Positions 28,903 through 39,109 of a stretch of DNA of 44,675 nucleotides are shown one piece after another. The position numbers and the translations under genes were made by a program. Source of the stretch: Dechloromonas sp. Dech2017 (lineage in GTDB: Bacteria; Pseudomonadota; Gammaproteobacteria; Burkholderiales; Rhodocyclaceae); the NCBI GenBank assembly GCA_009469585.1, contig SSXW01000028.1, positions 1-44,675 of the forward strand, in the 5' to 3' direction. The notes below the pieces were generated by a model. That model made no database searches, was not told the DNA's origin, and worked only from the letters and a program-made list of their open reading frames with translations. Positions within the stretch are counted from its first letter, which is position 1. Each line of letters opens with the position of its first letter.

Positions 28903-31900
28903 TCCGGGTCGGCCAGCCACTTGAGGACCATGGCGTAGAGATCCTCGGGATTGGCCGGTTTGGCCAGGAAATCGCTCATCCCCGCGGCCCGGCATTTTTC
29001 GCGATCCTCGACGAAGGCATTGGCCGTCATGGCGATGATCGGCACCCGCTGGCCGTTGGCCGCGGCGCGGATGGCCCGGGTCGCGGCCAGGCCGTCGAGG
29101 CGGGGCATCTGCATGTCCATCAGGATCAGGTCGTAGTCGTTGGCGGCGGCCATGGCGACGGCTTCCTCGCCGTCGTTGGCGACGTCTACGCAAAGGCCGG
29201 CGTGGCCGAGAACCTCGCGGGCGATTTCCTGGTTGATCGGCTCGTCCTCGGCGAGCAGCACGCGGCGGCCGGCGTGCTCCCTGGCCAGGATCATTTCGGC
29301 GTCTTCCGGCCGGCTGGCCGGGGTGGCGGCCACGCCATCGGCCGCGGCCGGCACCTCGAGACGGGCCGTGAACCAGAAGGTGCTGCCCTCACCCGGTTGG
29401 CTGCTCACCCCGACCTCGCCCCCCATCAGCCGGGCGAGGTGGGCGGTGATGGCCAGGCCGAGACCGCTGCCGCCGTAGCGGCGGGTGGTCGAACTGTCGG
29501 CCTGTTCGAAGGTCGAGAACAGACGGTCGAGGTGCTCGGCAGCGATGCCGATGCCGGTATCGACGACCTCGAAGCGGATCAGCACGCTGCCTTCGGCTTT
29601 CTCCTGAACGCGGGTGCGCAGCGTGATATGCCCCTGCTCGGTGAACTTGACCGCGTTGTTGGCGTAGTTGAGCAGGGCCTGGGTCAGCCGCATCGGGTCG
29701 CCGCGCAGGCGGCGCGGCAGCGGCCCGGTTTCCATGACCAGGCGCAGGCCCTTCATGGCCAGGCGCGGGGCGAGGATGGAGGCGATGTTCTCGAGCAGGC
29801 CGTGGATGGCGAGGTCGGTGTTCTCCAGCCGGAACTTGCCGGCCTCGATCTTCGACAGGTCGAGGATATCGTTGAGGATGCCGAGCAGGTGCTTGGCGGC
29901 CAGGTCGATCTTGTTGAGCTGAGCCCCCTGCTTGTCGCTGACCCCTTCGCGCTGCATCAGGTGCACCAGGCCGAGGATGGCGTTCATCGGCGTCCGGATC
30001 TCGTGGCTCATGTTGGCCAGGAAGGCGCTCTTCGCCTCGGTCGCCGCCTCGGCCCGCTCCTTGGCCAGGGCCAGTTCGCCGGTGCGCTGATGGACCAGCT
30101 CGACCAGGTGGTCGCGGTGCCTGGCCAGTTCCCTTTCGGTTTCCCGGATGGCGCCGACATCGACGCCCATGCCGACGATCAGCGCCGCGCCGTCCACCGT
30201 GATGCGCCGGCTGGTGAACAGGTAGCGCCTCGATTCGCCGCCCCTGACCAGCAGATTTCCCTCGGCGGTCGACTGGCCTTCGGCCAGCGTCGCCGCCATG
30301 CGCTCCGTGACGGCCTCGCGGTCGCCCCCGGCGAACAGCTCGCGCGGGGTGATCGCTGCCATCTGGCCGGCTGTCAGCCCGGTCACCTGCTCCAGGTTGC
30401 GGTTCCAGCGCAGGAAACGGCCAGCCGGCGACAGCACGTAGAAGACGCCGGGCAAACTGTCGGTAACCTGGGCAAAGAAATCGCGCTCGCCGCGGTAGCG
30501 CTCGAGCAGCAGGTCGCGCTCGGCGCTTATCGCCCGGCGCTCGGTGATGTCGCGGACGAAGACCAGCGAGCCGTTCTTGTCGGCATAACGCAGCGGCACG
30601 GCCGATACCTCGACGGCCACCGGCAGGCCGTCGAGGCGCAGGTAGACCAGTTCGAGCGGCGGCACGGCGTAGCCGTCGTTGAGCAGGCGGATGCGCTGGG
30701 CGACCTCGGCGCGGGATTCGGGATGGATGCGGTCGAGCACCTTGCGACCGAGCAGGTCGGCCTCCCGCTGCGCTCCCAACAGGCTGACGGCAGCCTGGTT
30801 GACGTAGGCGAAACAGCCGTCGGTCTGGACAAAGATGCCTTCCGGCGCCCCTTCGACGAGCAGCCGGAAACGTTGTTCGCTGTCGATCAGCGCTTCCTCG
30901 TAGCGCTGGCGGTCGACCAGCAGGTGGTTGAATTCGCCGACCAGATGCCCGACCTCGTCGTCGCGCCCGACCGGCAGCGGCTGCAGCTCGTCGCTGCCGA
31001 CCATGCGGCGCAAGGCGGCGCTGGCCTCGTCGAGCGGCGCAAGGACCCGGCCGACCACGGCGCTGATCACGAAGAAGGCGAGCAGGGAAAGCAAGCCGGC
31101 CGACACGTAGAGCACGTGGCGCATGTCGCGGATCGGCGCGAAGGCGATGTCGGCCGGCAGCGCGGCGATCACCAGCCAGTTGGCAGTCGGCACGCGCACG
31201 CCGGAGTAAAGCTTGCGGATGCCCTGCGAACTGTCGGCGACGCCAGCCCCTTCGTAGCCGTCGACCATGCGGTCGAAGAGCAGGTTGCGGCCGCGCGCCG
31301 GCGCCGCCGTCATGGCCCGCGCCCGGTCGGTGGCGGCGATGATCATGCCGTCGTCGAGCGAGAAAATGAAATACTCGCCGCTGCCGGTCTGCGCCTTGTC
31401 GGAAACGAAGCCGAGCAGGCTGGGCTCGTTCAGGCGGATCACCCCGGCCAGGATGGCGCGCCGCTTGCCTGCCGCGTCGATCACCGGAACGCCGATAATG
31501 AGCAGCGGTTCCTTCTGGATCCTGCCAACGAAAGGCGGACTGATGCCCGGCTGGCCTGTGGCCACGATGCGCAGCACATACTCCCGATCGCCGACCGACA
31601 TGCCCCGCCGCCCGGGGATTTCCGGGTAGTCGGCGACGATGCGCAGGTCGGGCCCGATGACCGTGATGCCGCCCGAGAACAGCAATTGCAGCAGCGGTCT
31701 TTCCTTCAGGTAGGCGACCAGGCCGGCGTGCTCCAGATCGCCCGGCAGGCCGGCGGCGACCAGTTGCAGGCTGGCGATGCTGCTCTTCAATTCGTCATTG
31801 ATCTCGCGGGCAACCTGGCGGGTGGCGGCCAGTTGCTGCTCGGCCAGCACGGCTTCGAAGCGGCTTTGCAGCACCGGCGCCGAGAGCAGGGCCAGCCCCC

Positions 31901-32018
31901 AGACGAAGGCCGCCACCAGGCCGACCGTGATGCCGACCAGCCGGCTGCGCAAGGACAGGCGGCGCAGCCGGGAAACCAGGTCAGTCCGGGGTTTGGACGA
32001 GTGGGCGGCGGGATGCAT
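28899..32018 (-). CDS. Hybrid sensor histidine kinase with Cache, HAMP, two PAS, HisKA, HATPase and receiver domains
   Basis: A 1039-aa membrane kinase. One helix (about 28-49) and a second near 300-320 flank a periplasmic Cache-type sensor (GERLGA-free; SVGDREYVLRIVATGQPGIS and KEPLLIIGVPV visible). Then come HAMP (LAPLDEASAALRRM), two PAS domains (about 400-640), HisKA with ANMSHEIRTPMNAILG (phospho-His about 671), an HATPase core (LGLAITAHLARLMGGEVGVS) and a C-terminal receiver with LILMDMQMP (phospho-Asp about 966). The start at 32018 (MHPAAHSS) is preferred because an upstream ATG at 32090 would lie within the -35 box of the probable promoter. No output domain follows, so the phosphate probably passes to a separate HPt or regulator. 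The ligand is unknown. Confidence 0.93.
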   Translation of the reverse strand: MHPAAHSSKPRTDLVSRLRRLSLRSRLVGITVGLVAAFVWGLALLSAPVLQSRFEAVLAEQQLAATRQVAREINDELKSSIASLQLVAAGLPGDLEHAGLVAYLKERPLLQLLFSGGITVIGPDLRIVADYPEIPGRRGMSVGDREYVLRIVATGQPGISPPFVGRIQKEPLLIIGVPVIDAAGKRRAILAGVIRLNEPSLLGFVSDKAQTGSGEYFIFSLDDGMIIAATDRARAMTAAPARGRNLLFDRMVDGYEGAGVADSSQGIRKLYSGVRVPTANWLVIAALPADIAFAPIRDMRHVLYVSAGLLSLLAFFVISAVVGRVLAPLDEASAALRRMVGSDELQPLPVGRDDEVGHLVGEFNHLLVDRQRYEEALIDSEQRFRLLVEGAPEGIFVQTDGCFAYVNQAAVSLLGAQREADLLGRKVLDRIHPESRAEVAQRIRLLNDGYAVPPLELVYLRLDGLPVAVEVSAVPLRYADKNGSLVFVRDITERRAISAERDLLLERYRGERDFFAQVTDSLPGVFYVLSPAGRFLRWNRNLEQVTGLTAGQMAAITPRELFAGGDREAVTERMAATLAEGQSTAEGNLLVRGGESRRYLFTSRRITVDGAALIVGMGVDVGAIRETERELARHRDHLVELVHQRTGELALAKERAEAATEAKSAFLANMSHEIRTPMNAILGLVHLMQREGVSDKQGAQLNKIDLAAKHLLGILNDILDLSKIEAGKFRLENTDLAIHGLLENIASILAPRLAMKGLRLVMETGPLPRRLRGDPMRLTQALLNYANNAVKFTEQGHITLRTRVQEKAEGSVLIRFEVVDTGIGIAAEHLDRLFSTFEQADSSTTRRYGGSGLGLAITAHLARLMGGEVGVSSQPGEGSTFWFTARLEVPAAADGVAATPASRPEDAEMILAREHAGRRVLLAEDEPINQEIAREVLGHAGLCVDVANDGEEAVAMAAANDYDLILMDMQMPRLDGLAATRAIRAAANGQRVPIIAMTANAFVEDREKCRAAGMSDFLAKPANPEDLYAMVLKWLADPD

Positions 32019-32043
32019 CGGGATGTGGCGGACGAATCTTGCG

Positions 32044-32090
32044 GGCAATGAATTATAACGAAAGTTATAGCATTGCCATTGATTTGTCAA
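32044..32090 (-). promoter_or_regulatory. Probable promoter with overlapping inverted repeat, sensor kinase gene
   Basis: On the minus strand a perfect TTGACA (32085-32090) is followed after 15 bp by TATAAC (32064-32069). A nested inverted repeat spans 32044-32077: outer arms GGCAATG/CATTGCC and inner arms TATAAC/GTTATA around GAAA. The repeat covers the -10 region and the start site, so it may be an operator or form a 5' hairpin. The 15-bp spacer is shorter than the usual 17. Confidence 0.5.
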
Positions 32091-32215
32091 TTATGCCATT
32101 TATTGAGATTTATCAAATAAGCATCGCTCCCCAGGCGCTATTGTTGAAAATTCCTGCCGGAAAATCGCGGCGGGACTGCCTGCCGGCGGCCCGCCCATCG
32201 GATCGAGCGCCGGCG

Positions 32216-32914
32216 CTACGCCGCCCGCTCCCCTCCGCCCTCCCGATAGCGCTCATCCTGCTGCGCCCTGGCCAGCGCCGCCGCCAGGTTGTCGACCAGC
32301 GCATCGCAATCCTCGGCCCGCACCGGCTCGCCCTCGTTGTAGCCGTAGGGCACGCAATACACCGCGCAGCCGGCGTTGCGGGCGGTGGCGATGTCGTGGC
32401 GGGAATCGCCGATGTGCAGGTTGCGCTCCGGCGCGCTGCCCATCAGCCGGCAGGCGAGGTGCAGCGGCGCCGGGTGGGGCTTCTTGTACGGCGTGCTGTC
32501 GCCGGAAACGATGGCGGCGAAGTAGCCGCTCAGGCCAATCGCTTCGAGCAGGGGCTCGGTGAAGGCGGCCGGCTTGTTGGTGACGACGGCCAGCGGCAGT
32601 CCGCTGGCTCGCCACGCCGCTAGGCCGGGCAGCACGTTTGCGAAAATTCGGCAAAATTTCCCGTTGACCGCAGCATAGTGGCGCTGGAAGACGGCGACCG
32701 CCTCGGCCAGCACCGCTTCGTCGGGCGGCGCGTCGCCGGTCAGGCAGCGGCGGACCAGCACGGCCACCCCCTGCCCGACGAAATCGCGGATTTCATTTTC
32801 GCTGCGCGGCGGCAGGCCGAGTTCGGCCAGCGTGCGGCGAGCCGCTTCGTGGAGGTCGGGCACGGTATCGAGCAAGGTGCCGTCGAGGTCGAACGTGACT
32901 GTTTGGAAGATCAT
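32216..32914 (-). CDS. gph: Phosphoglycolate phosphatase (HAD family)
   Basis: A 232-aa HAD hydrolase that removes phosphate from 2-phosphoglycolate, the toxic product of RuBisCO oxygenation. It has FDLDGTLLDTVPDLHEAARR (catalytic Asp pair near residues 9 and 11), VVTNKPAAFTEPLLEAIGL, a KPHPAPL motif and GDSRHDIATARNAG, the full set for Gph/CbbZ. Last gene of the cbb operon, consistent with CbbZ. Residues about 82-92 (AVNGKFCRIFANV) are encoded by the antisense of a dispersed-repeat copy and form an atypical insert in the cap region. No Shine-Dalgarno is seen because the start directly follows a repetitive intergenic element. cbbZ is an equally apt name. Confidence 0.93.
   Translation of the reverse strand: MIFQTVTFDLDGTLLDTVPDLHEAARRTLAELGLPPRSENEIRDFVGQGVAVLVRRCLTGDAPPDEAVLAEAVAVFQRHYAAVNGKFCRIFANVLPGLAAWRASGLPLAVVTNKPAAFTEPLLEAIGLSGYFAAIVSGDSTPYKKPHPAPLHLACRLMGSAPERNLHIGDSRHDIATARNAGCAVYCVPYGYNEGEPVRAEDCDALVDNLAAALARAQQDERYREGGGERAA
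32641..32671 (-). repeat. Dispersed repeat, copy F (inside gph)
   Basis: Minus strand: GCGGTCAACGGGAAATTTTG, then CCGAATTTTCG. Confidence 0.75.
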
Positions 32915-32918
32915 TTCA

Positions 32919-33008
32919 GGATCGAGTTGTTAGCTATTAGGATCGAGTAAAGGCGGCGGCGGAGACTGATCGGTTTTCACTCGATCCTAACAACTGGATC
33001 CTCGATCC
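32919..33008. repeat. GGATCGAG inverted-repeat element between rpe and gph
   Basis: Two copies of GGATCGAG (32919-32926, 32940-32947) face two copies of CTCGATCC (32980-32987, 33001-33008). Longer arms 32925-32948 and 32979-32995 share AGTTGTTAG and TTAGGATCGAGT and can fold into a hairpin. The element also encodes the last residues of Rpe (DRGSSC) and its stop, so it replaced the native C-terminus. Confidence 0.7.
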
Positions 33009-33697
33009 TGCAGTTCAGCGCGCAGCGCCGCGATGATCGTGTCATAGCGATGCGGGTCGCCATCCTTCCCGGCGCCATAGACGGCCGAGCCGGCGACGAA
33101 GGCGTCGACGCCGGCGCGGGCGATGTCGGCGATGTTGCTGACGTTCACGCCGCCGTCGATCTCGAGGCGGATGCGTCGGCCGGATTCCTGCTCGTAGGCG
33201 TCGAGTTTGGCCCGTGCCTGCCTGGCCTTGGCCAGCGTGCCGGGGATGAATTTCTGGCCACCGAAGCCGGGGTTGACGCTCATCAGCAGCACGACGTCAA
33301 TCTTGTCGAGCACGTAATCCAGGTAGGCCAGCGGGGTGGCCGGGTTGAAGACCAGGCCGCCCTGGCAGCCGCCGTCGCGGATCAACGAGAGGCTGCGGTC
33401 GATGTGTTCGGAAGCTTCGGGGTGGAAGGTGATGATGTTGGCGCCGGCCTTGATGAAGTCGGGGATGATGCGGTCGACCGGCTTGACCATCAGGTGCACG
33501 TCGATCGGCGCGCTGGTGCACGGCCGGATCGCCGCGCAGACCAGCGGGCCTATGGTCAGATTCGGCACGTAGTGGTTGTCCATCACGTCGAAATGGATCC
33601 AGTCGGCGCCCGAGGCGATGACGTTGGACACTTCCTCGCCGAGTTTGGCGAAATTGGCCGAGAGAATGCTCGGGGCGATGATGAAATCAGGCGGCAT
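32987..33697 (-). CDS. rpe: Ribulose-phosphate 3-epimerase
   Basis: A 236-aa TIM-barrel enzyme interconverting ribulose-5-phosphate and xylulose-5-phosphate in the pentose phosphate and Calvin cycles. The start at 33697 ([20 protein letters not shown]) has a GGAGAA site; a longer reading runs into a terminator hairpin. Visible motifs: [45 protein letters not shown] and VAGSAVYG. The C-terminal DRGSSC comes from the adjacent repeat element and differs from normal Rpe ends. Part of the cbb operon (cbbE). Confidence 0.95.
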   Translation of the reverse strand: MPPDFIIAPSILSANFAKLGEEVSNVIASGADWIHFDVMDNHYVPNLTIGPLVCAAIRPCTSAPIDVHLMVKPVDRIIPDFIKAGANIITFHPEASEHIDRSLSLIRDGGCQGGLVFNPATPLAYLDYVLDKIDVVLLMSVNPGFGGQKFIPGTLAKARQARAKLDAYEQESGRRIRLEIDGGVNVSNIADIARAGVDAFVAGSAVYGAGKDGDPHRYDTIIAALRAELQDRGSSC

Positions 33698-33707
33698 GGT
33701 GTTCTCC

Positions 33708-33735
33708 AAAAAAACGGCCCCAGGCTGCGGGGCCG
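33708..33735 (-). terminator. Intrinsic terminator between fba and rpe
   Basis: On the minus strand a 7-bp GC stem (arms 33715-33721 and 33729-33735, CGGCCCC against GGGGCCG) with a 7-nt loop is followed by seven T residues (33708-33714). The run ends directly before the rpe ribosome-binding site GGAGAA. It should cut transcription after fba, reducing rpe and gph expression. Confidence 0.75.
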
Positions 33736-33780
33736 CAAAACCACAAGGCACTGCAGAGTCGATATCCGGCGACCGGTGCT

Positions 33781-33812
33781 GCGGTCAACGGTAAAAAGCG
33801 GTCATTTTTTCA
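33781..33812 (+). repeat. Dispersed repeat, copy G (3' end of fba)
   Basis: GCGGTCAACGGTAAAAAGCG, then GTCATTTTTTCA. Supplies the end and stop of the aldolase. Confidence 0.7.
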
Positions 33813-34822
33813 AGCGGCAGCGGCTTGATGCGGCTGGCCTGCCCGGCCGCCCCGAAGGCCTCGAAGCGGGCCCGGCACAGGTCGCGCGCCGCCGCCACCG
33901 CCGCCTTCAGGAAAGCGCGCGGGTCGAATTCCTCGGGCTTTTCGGCCATCCCCCGGCGCATGGCGCCGGTCATCGCCAGGCGGATGTCGGTATCGATATT
34001 GACCTTGCGCACGCCGTGCCTGATGCCCTCGACGATCTCCTCGACCGGCACGCCATAGGTTTCCTTGATCGCCCCGCCGTACTGGCGGATGGTCGCCAGC
34101 CACTCCTGCGGCACGCTGCTCGAGCCGTGCATGACCAGATGGGTGTTGGGGATGCGCGCGTGGATGGCCTTGATACGGGCGATGGCGAGGATCTCGCCGG
34201 TCGGCGGCCGGGTGAACTTGTAGGCGCCGTGGCTGGTGCCGATGGCAATGGCCAGCGCGTCGACGCCGGTCTTGGCGACGAAGTCGGCGGCCTCGTCGGG
34301 GTCGGTGAGCAGCTGCGAATGATCGAGCTTGCCGGCGGCGCCTATGCCGTCTTCCTCGCCGGCCTCGCCGGTTTCCAGCGAACCGAGGCAACCGAGTTCG
34401 CCCTCGACCGAGACGCCGATGGCGTGCGCCATCTCCACCACTTTCGCCGTCACCTCGACGTTGTAGGCGTAGCTGGCCGGCGTCTTGCCGTCGCTGCCCA
34501 GCGAGCCGTCCATCATCACGCTGGAAAAGCCGCTGCGCATCGATTGCTGGCAGACGGCCGGCGAGGTGCCGTGGTCCTGATGCAGGCAGACCGGGATGTC
34601 CGGGTACTGCTCGATGGCGGCTTCGACCAGCTTCCTGAGGAAAGGCTCGCCGGCGTACTTGCGGGCGCCGGCCGAGGCCTGCAGGATGACCGGCGAATCG
34701 CAGGCCTCGGCGGCCTGCATGATGGCCTGGATCTGCTCCAGGTTATTGACGTTGAAGGCGGGCAGGCCGTAGCTGTGCTCGGCGGCGTGGTCGAGCAGCT
34801 GGCGCAGGGAAATCAGGGCCAT
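33785..34822 (-). CDS. fba: Fructose-bisphosphate aldolase, class II
   Basis: A 345-aa metal-dependent aldolase that joins glyceraldehyde-3-phosphate and dihydroxyacetone phosphate (and, in the Calvin cycle, erythrose-4-phosphate to sedoheptulose bisphosphate). The ATG at 34822 follows AAAGGA. Motifs: [14 protein letters not shown] (zinc-site region near residue 84), [38 protein letters not shown] and [20 protein letters not shown]. The last codons and the TGA stop (MTAFYR) come from a dispersed-repeat copy at 33781-33812, so the C-terminal tail appears shorter than in most relatives. Between gap and rpe in the operon (cbbA). Confidence 0.95.
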   Translation of the reverse strand: MALISLRQLLDHAAEHSYGLPAFNVNNLEQIQAIMQAAEACDSPVILQASAGARKYAGEPFLRKLVEAAIEQYPDIPVCLHQDHGTSPAVCQQSMRSGFSSVMMDGSLGSDGKTPASYAYNVEVTAKVVEMAHAIGVSVEGELGCLGSLETGEAGEEDGIGAAGKLDHSQLLTDPDEAADFVAKTGVDALAIAIGTSHGAYKFTRPPTGEILAIARIKAIHARIPNTHLVMHGSSSVPQEWLATIRQYGGAIKETYGVPVEEIVEGIRHGVRKVNIDTDIRLAMTGAMRRGMAEKPEEFDPRAFLKAAVAAARDLCRARFEAFGAAGQASRIKPLPLEKMTAFYR

Positions 34823-34855
34823 GGTGTGTCCTTTCAGCAAATGGAACAGCGTTGA

Positions 34856-34990
34856 AGCGCAGAGGCGCAGAGACGCAGAGAAAAAGCCAGGAGTTACCGA
34901 CTTGTGCCGTCTCCTCATGCCAGTGAATGGCAGTAGCCGGCCAAGTCTTCGTACTTAAGGATTTCTCTGCGTCTCCGCGCCTCTGCGTCG
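34856..34990. repeat. MITE-like element with 8-bp tandem units in inverted arms
   Basis: Arm 34856-34885 consists of three 8-bp units (GCGCAGAG, GCGCAGAG, ACGCAGAG) plus an A-run. Arm 34962-34990 is nearly the exact inverse (TTTCTCTG, CGTCTCCG, CGCCTCTG). Roughly 76 bp lie between. It sits in the 179-bp gap between gap and fba. Similar CGCAGAG tandem repeats are common in proteobacterial and cyanobacterial intergenic DNA. Confidence 0.75.
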
Positions 34991-35001
34991 AGTTTCTAGG
35001 G

Positions 35002-36027
<1,026 letters not shown>

Positions 36028-36117
36028 CTAAGAATTCCGGGACGAGCCGCCCCGCCACCCCAGCCCTGGCGGGGGTGCGGCACGGCTGCAATGGGTTGGG
36101 GAGCGCCTAGGCCGGCA

Positions 36118-38175
36118 TCAGAAATCGCCGTCGCTGCCGCCGGCGCTGACGATGCTGCGCAGCACCGTCTGCACCAGCTTGTCGGCGGTCAGGCCGTAGT
36201 GCTCGTAGAGCGCCGGGGCCGGGGCCGAGGCGCCGAATTCGTCGATGCCGAGCACCTCGCCGTCGAGGCCGACGTACTTGTGCCAGAAGTCGGTCTGCCC
36301 GGCCTCGATGGCGACGCGGCCGATGTCGGGCGGCAGCACCTGCTTCTTCCAGCTCGCCGGCTGGCGGTTGAAGCGCCGCGTGCACGGCATGGAGACGACG
36401 CGCACGGCGACGCCGCCGGCCTTGAGCACGGCCTGGGCCTGCATGGCGATGGCGACCTCCGAGCCGGTGGCGATGATCACCGCCTGCAGCGGGCCGTCGG
36501 CCTCGGCCAGCACGTAGCCGCCGCGGGCGATGGCGGCCGCCCGGCCGGCGTCGCCGCCGTATTGCGGCAGGTTCTGGCGCGACAGCAGCAGGGCCGACGG
36601 CCCGCTGTCGTCGCCCAGGCGTTCGAGCGCCTCGCACCAGGCGACGGCGGTTTCCAGCTCGTCGCACGGCCGCCACACGTCGAGGCCGGGGATGATGCGC
36701 AGGCTGCTGGCGTGCTCGACCGGCTGGTGGGTCGGGCCGTCCTCGCCGAGGCCGATCGAGTCGTGGGTCAGCACGTGGACGACGCGCTGGCGCATCAGGG
36801 CGCTCATCCGGATGGCGTTGCGGGCGTAGTCGGAAAACACCGCGAAGGTGCCGGCGTAGGGGATCAACCCGCCGTGCAGCGCGACGCCGTTGATGATCGC
36901 CGTCATGCCGAATTCGCGCACGCCGTAGGAAATGTAGTTGGGCACGGCGTCGGCCAGCGCCTCGTGCAGGGCGACGCTGGCCTTGCCGGCGGTCAGGTTG
37001 GAGCCGGTGAGGTCGGCCGAGCCGCCGAGCAGTTCGGGAACGCTGCCGACCAGCCGGTCGAGGCAGTTCTGCGACGACTTGCGGGTCGCCGTCGCCGCTT
37101 CATGGCGGCCGGCGGCGGCGAGCAGTTCGTTTCTGATTTCGGGCCATTTTTCCGGTAGACCGCCGGATTGCGTGCGCTCGAACTCGGCGGCCAGCTCCGG
37201 GTATTGCCCGCGGTAGGCGACGAAGCGCGCCTGCCAGCCAGCCTCGGCGGCGGCGCCGGCCGGCCGGGCGTCCCAGGCGGCGCGCAGGCTGTCGGGCACG
37301 ACGAAGGGGGCGTGCGGCCAGCCGAGGGCGGCGCGGGTGGCCGCCGTTTCGTCGGCGCCGAGCGGCGCGCCGTGCACGTCATGCGTTCCGGCCTTGTTGG
37401 GCGAACCCCAGCCGATCTGCGTGCGGCAGACGATCAGCGTCGGCCTGGCGCTTTCCGCCTTGGCCTCGGCGATGGCGGCCGCCACTGCGTTGCTGTCGTG
37501 GCCGTCGATCGGCCCGACGACATGCCAGCCGTAGGCACGGAAGCGGGCCGGGGTATCGTCGCGGAACCAGCCCTCGACGTGGCCGTCGATCGAAATGCCG
37601 TTGTCGTCGTAGAAGCAGGTCAGCTTGTCGAGGCCCCAGACGCCGGCCAGCGAGCAGGCTTCGTGGCTGATGCCCTCCATCAGGCAGCCGTCGCCGAGAA
37701 AGACCCAGGTCCGGTGATCGACGATGGCGTGGCCGGGGCGGTTGTAGCGGCGGGCCAGCAGTTTTTCGGCGAGCGCCATGCCGACGGCGTTGCTCAAGCC
37801 CTGGCCGAGCGGCCCGGTGGTCGTCTCGACGCCGGGGGTGTGGCCGACTTCCGGGTGGCCGGCGGTGCGGCTGCCCAGCTGGCGGAATTGCTTGAGGTCG
37901 TCGAGGCCGAGGTCGTAGCCGGTCAGATGCAGCAGCGCGTAGAGCAGCATCGAGCCGTGGCCGTTCGACAGCACGAAGCGGTCGCGGTCGGGCCACTGCG
38001 GGTTGGCCGGGTTGTGCCTGAGGTGGTCGCGCCACAGCACTTCGGCGATGTCGGCCATGCCCATCGGCGCGCCGGGATGGCCGGACTTGGCCTGGTTGAC
38101 GGCGTCGATGGCCAGGAAGCGGACGGCGTTGGCCAGCTCGCGGCGAAAGGTGGTTTCGGTCGGGTTGCGGTCCAT
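36118..38175 (-). CDS. tkt: Transketolase
   Basis: A 685-aa thiamine-diphosphate enzyme that moves two-carbon units between sugar phosphates. I prefer the ATG at 38175 ([10 protein letters not shown]) because GGAGAG lies just upstream; one four codons earlier is possible. Visible: [38 protein letters not shown] (diphosphate-binding), [36 protein letters not shown] and [19 protein letters not shown]. The stretch [14 protein letters not shown] (about residue 341) is encoded by an antisense dispersed-repeat copy, in a linker between the two main domains. cbbT of the operon; 21 bp after prkB. Confidence 0.95.
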   Translation of the reverse strand: MDRNPTETTFRRELANAVRFLAIDAVNQAKSGHPGAPMGMADIAEVLWRDHLRHNPANPQWPDRDRFVLSNGHGSMLLYALLHLTGYDLGLDDLKQFRQLGSRTAGHPEVGHTPGVETTTGPLGQGLSNAVGMALAEKLLARRYNRPGHAIVDHRTWVFLGDGCLMEGISHEACSLAGVWGLDKLTCFYDDNGISIDGHVEGWFRDDTPARFRAYGWHVVGPIDGHDSNAVAAAIAEAKAESARPTLIVCRTQIGWGSPNKAGTHDVHGAPLGADETAATRAALGWPHAPFVVPDSLRAAWDARPAGAAAEAGWQARFVAYRGQYPELAAEFERTQSGGLPEKWPEIRNELLAAAGRHEAATATRKSSQNCLDRLVGSVPELLGGSADLTGSNLTAGKASVALHEALADAVPNYISYGVREFGMTAIINGVALHGGLIPYAGTFAVFSDYARNAIRMSALMRQRVVHVLTHDSIGLGEDGPTHQPVEHASSLRIIPGLDVWRPCDELETAVAWCEALERLGDDSGPSALLLSRQNLPQYGGDAGRAAAIARGGYVLAEADGPLQAVIIATGSEVAIAMQAQAVLKAGGVAVRVVSMPCTRRFNRQPASWKKQVLPPDIGRVAIEAGQTDFWHKYVGLDGEVLGIDEFGASAPAPALYEHYGLTADKLVQTVLRSIVSAGGSDGDF
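37131..37163 (-). repeat. Dispersed repeat, copy H (inside tkt)
   Basis: Minus strand: GCGGTCTACCGGAAAAATGG, then CCCGAAATCAGAA. Lies in an inter-domain linker of transketolase. Confidence 0.65.
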
Positions 38176-38196
38176 GTCTCTCTCCATTGTTCTGAG

Positions 38197-39069
38197 TCAG
38201 GCGCGGCGCTTGAGGTCCATCAGGCGCAGGACCATCGGCGTGAAGATCATCTGCATGGCCAGGCCCATCTTGCCGCCGGGGACGACCAGGGTGTTCGGGC
38301 GGGTCAGCATGGCGCCGTGCAGGATGTTGAGCAGGTACTGGAAATCGATGCCCTTGGGGTTGGCGAAGCGGATCACCACCATGCTCTCGTCGGCGCTCGG
38401 GATGTCGCGGGCGATGAACGGGTTGGAGGTATCGACGATGGGCACCCGCTGGAAATTGACGTGGGTGCGGCTGAACTGCGGGCAGAGGTGGTTCACGTAG
38501 TCCGGCATGCGGCGCAGGATGGTGTCGACCACCGCCTCCTGCGAATAGCCGCGCATGCGCTGGTCGCGGTGCAGCTTCTGGATCCACTCCAGGTTGATGA
38601 TCGGCACGACGCCGACGCAGAGATCGACCTGGCGGGCGATGTCGATGTCGCCGCCGGCCCAGGCGCCGTGCAGGCCCTCGTAGAACATCAGGTCGGTGCC
38701 GGCCGGGATGTCCTGCCAGGGCGTGAAGGTGCCCGGCTCCTGTTTCCACGGCTCGGCTTCGGCAGCGTCGTGCAGGTATTTGCGGACCTGGCCGCTGCCG
38801 CGCGTACCGTAGTTGATGAACAGCTGTTCCAGTTCGGCGAGCAGGTTGGCTTCCGGCCCGAAGTGGCTGAAATTGCGGTTGCCTTTCTCTTCCTGCTCCT
38901 TCATCTGGGCGCGCATGCTCAGGCGGTCGAAGCGATGGAAGGAATCGCCCTCGACGATCTGGGCGTTCAGCTTCTCGCGGCGGAAGATGTGCTGGAAGCT
39001 CTGCATCACCGTGCTGGTGCCGGCGCCGGACGAGCCGGTGATGGCGATGATCGGGTGTTTGATGGACAT
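38197..39069 (-). CDS. prkB: Phosphoribulokinase
   Basis: A 290-aa kinase that makes ribulose-1,5-bisphosphate, the RuBisCO substrate; diagnostic of a Calvin cycle. P-loop GSSGAGTSTVMQSF (about residues 13-26), VEGDSFHRFDRLSM, the catalytic-region FYEGLHGAW, QKLHRDQRMRGYSQEAVVDT and a PGGKMGLAMQMIFTP end. The size and sequence match the octameric proteobacterial PRK, not the plant/cyanobacterial type. The ribosome-binding site looks weak (GCGAAAAAACC before ATG). Second gene of the operon (cbbP), 40 bp after fbp. Confidence 0.96.
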   Translation of the reverse strand: MSIKHPIIAITGSSGAGTSTVMQSFQHIFRREKLNAQIVEGDSFHRFDRLSMRAQMKEQEEKGNRNFSHFGPEANLLAELEQLFINYGTRGSGQVRKYLHDAAEAEPWKQEPGTFTPWQDIPAGTDLMFYEGLHGAWAGGDIDIARQVDLCVGVVPIINLEWIQKLHRDQRMRGYSQEAVVDTILRRMPDYVNHLCPQFSRTHVNFQRVPIVDTSNPFIARDIPSADESMVVIRFANPKGIDFQYLLNILHGAMLTRPNTLVVPGGKMGLAMQMIFTPMVLRLMDLKRRA

Positions 39070-39109
39070 GGTTTTTTCGCTGCAGATGTGAATTCGGTGG
39101 CCGGGTGGC

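Noticed and set aside
32019..32090. Upstream ATG for the sensor kinase
   Set aside because: It lies in the predicted -35 box and adds an unusual non-conserved leader.
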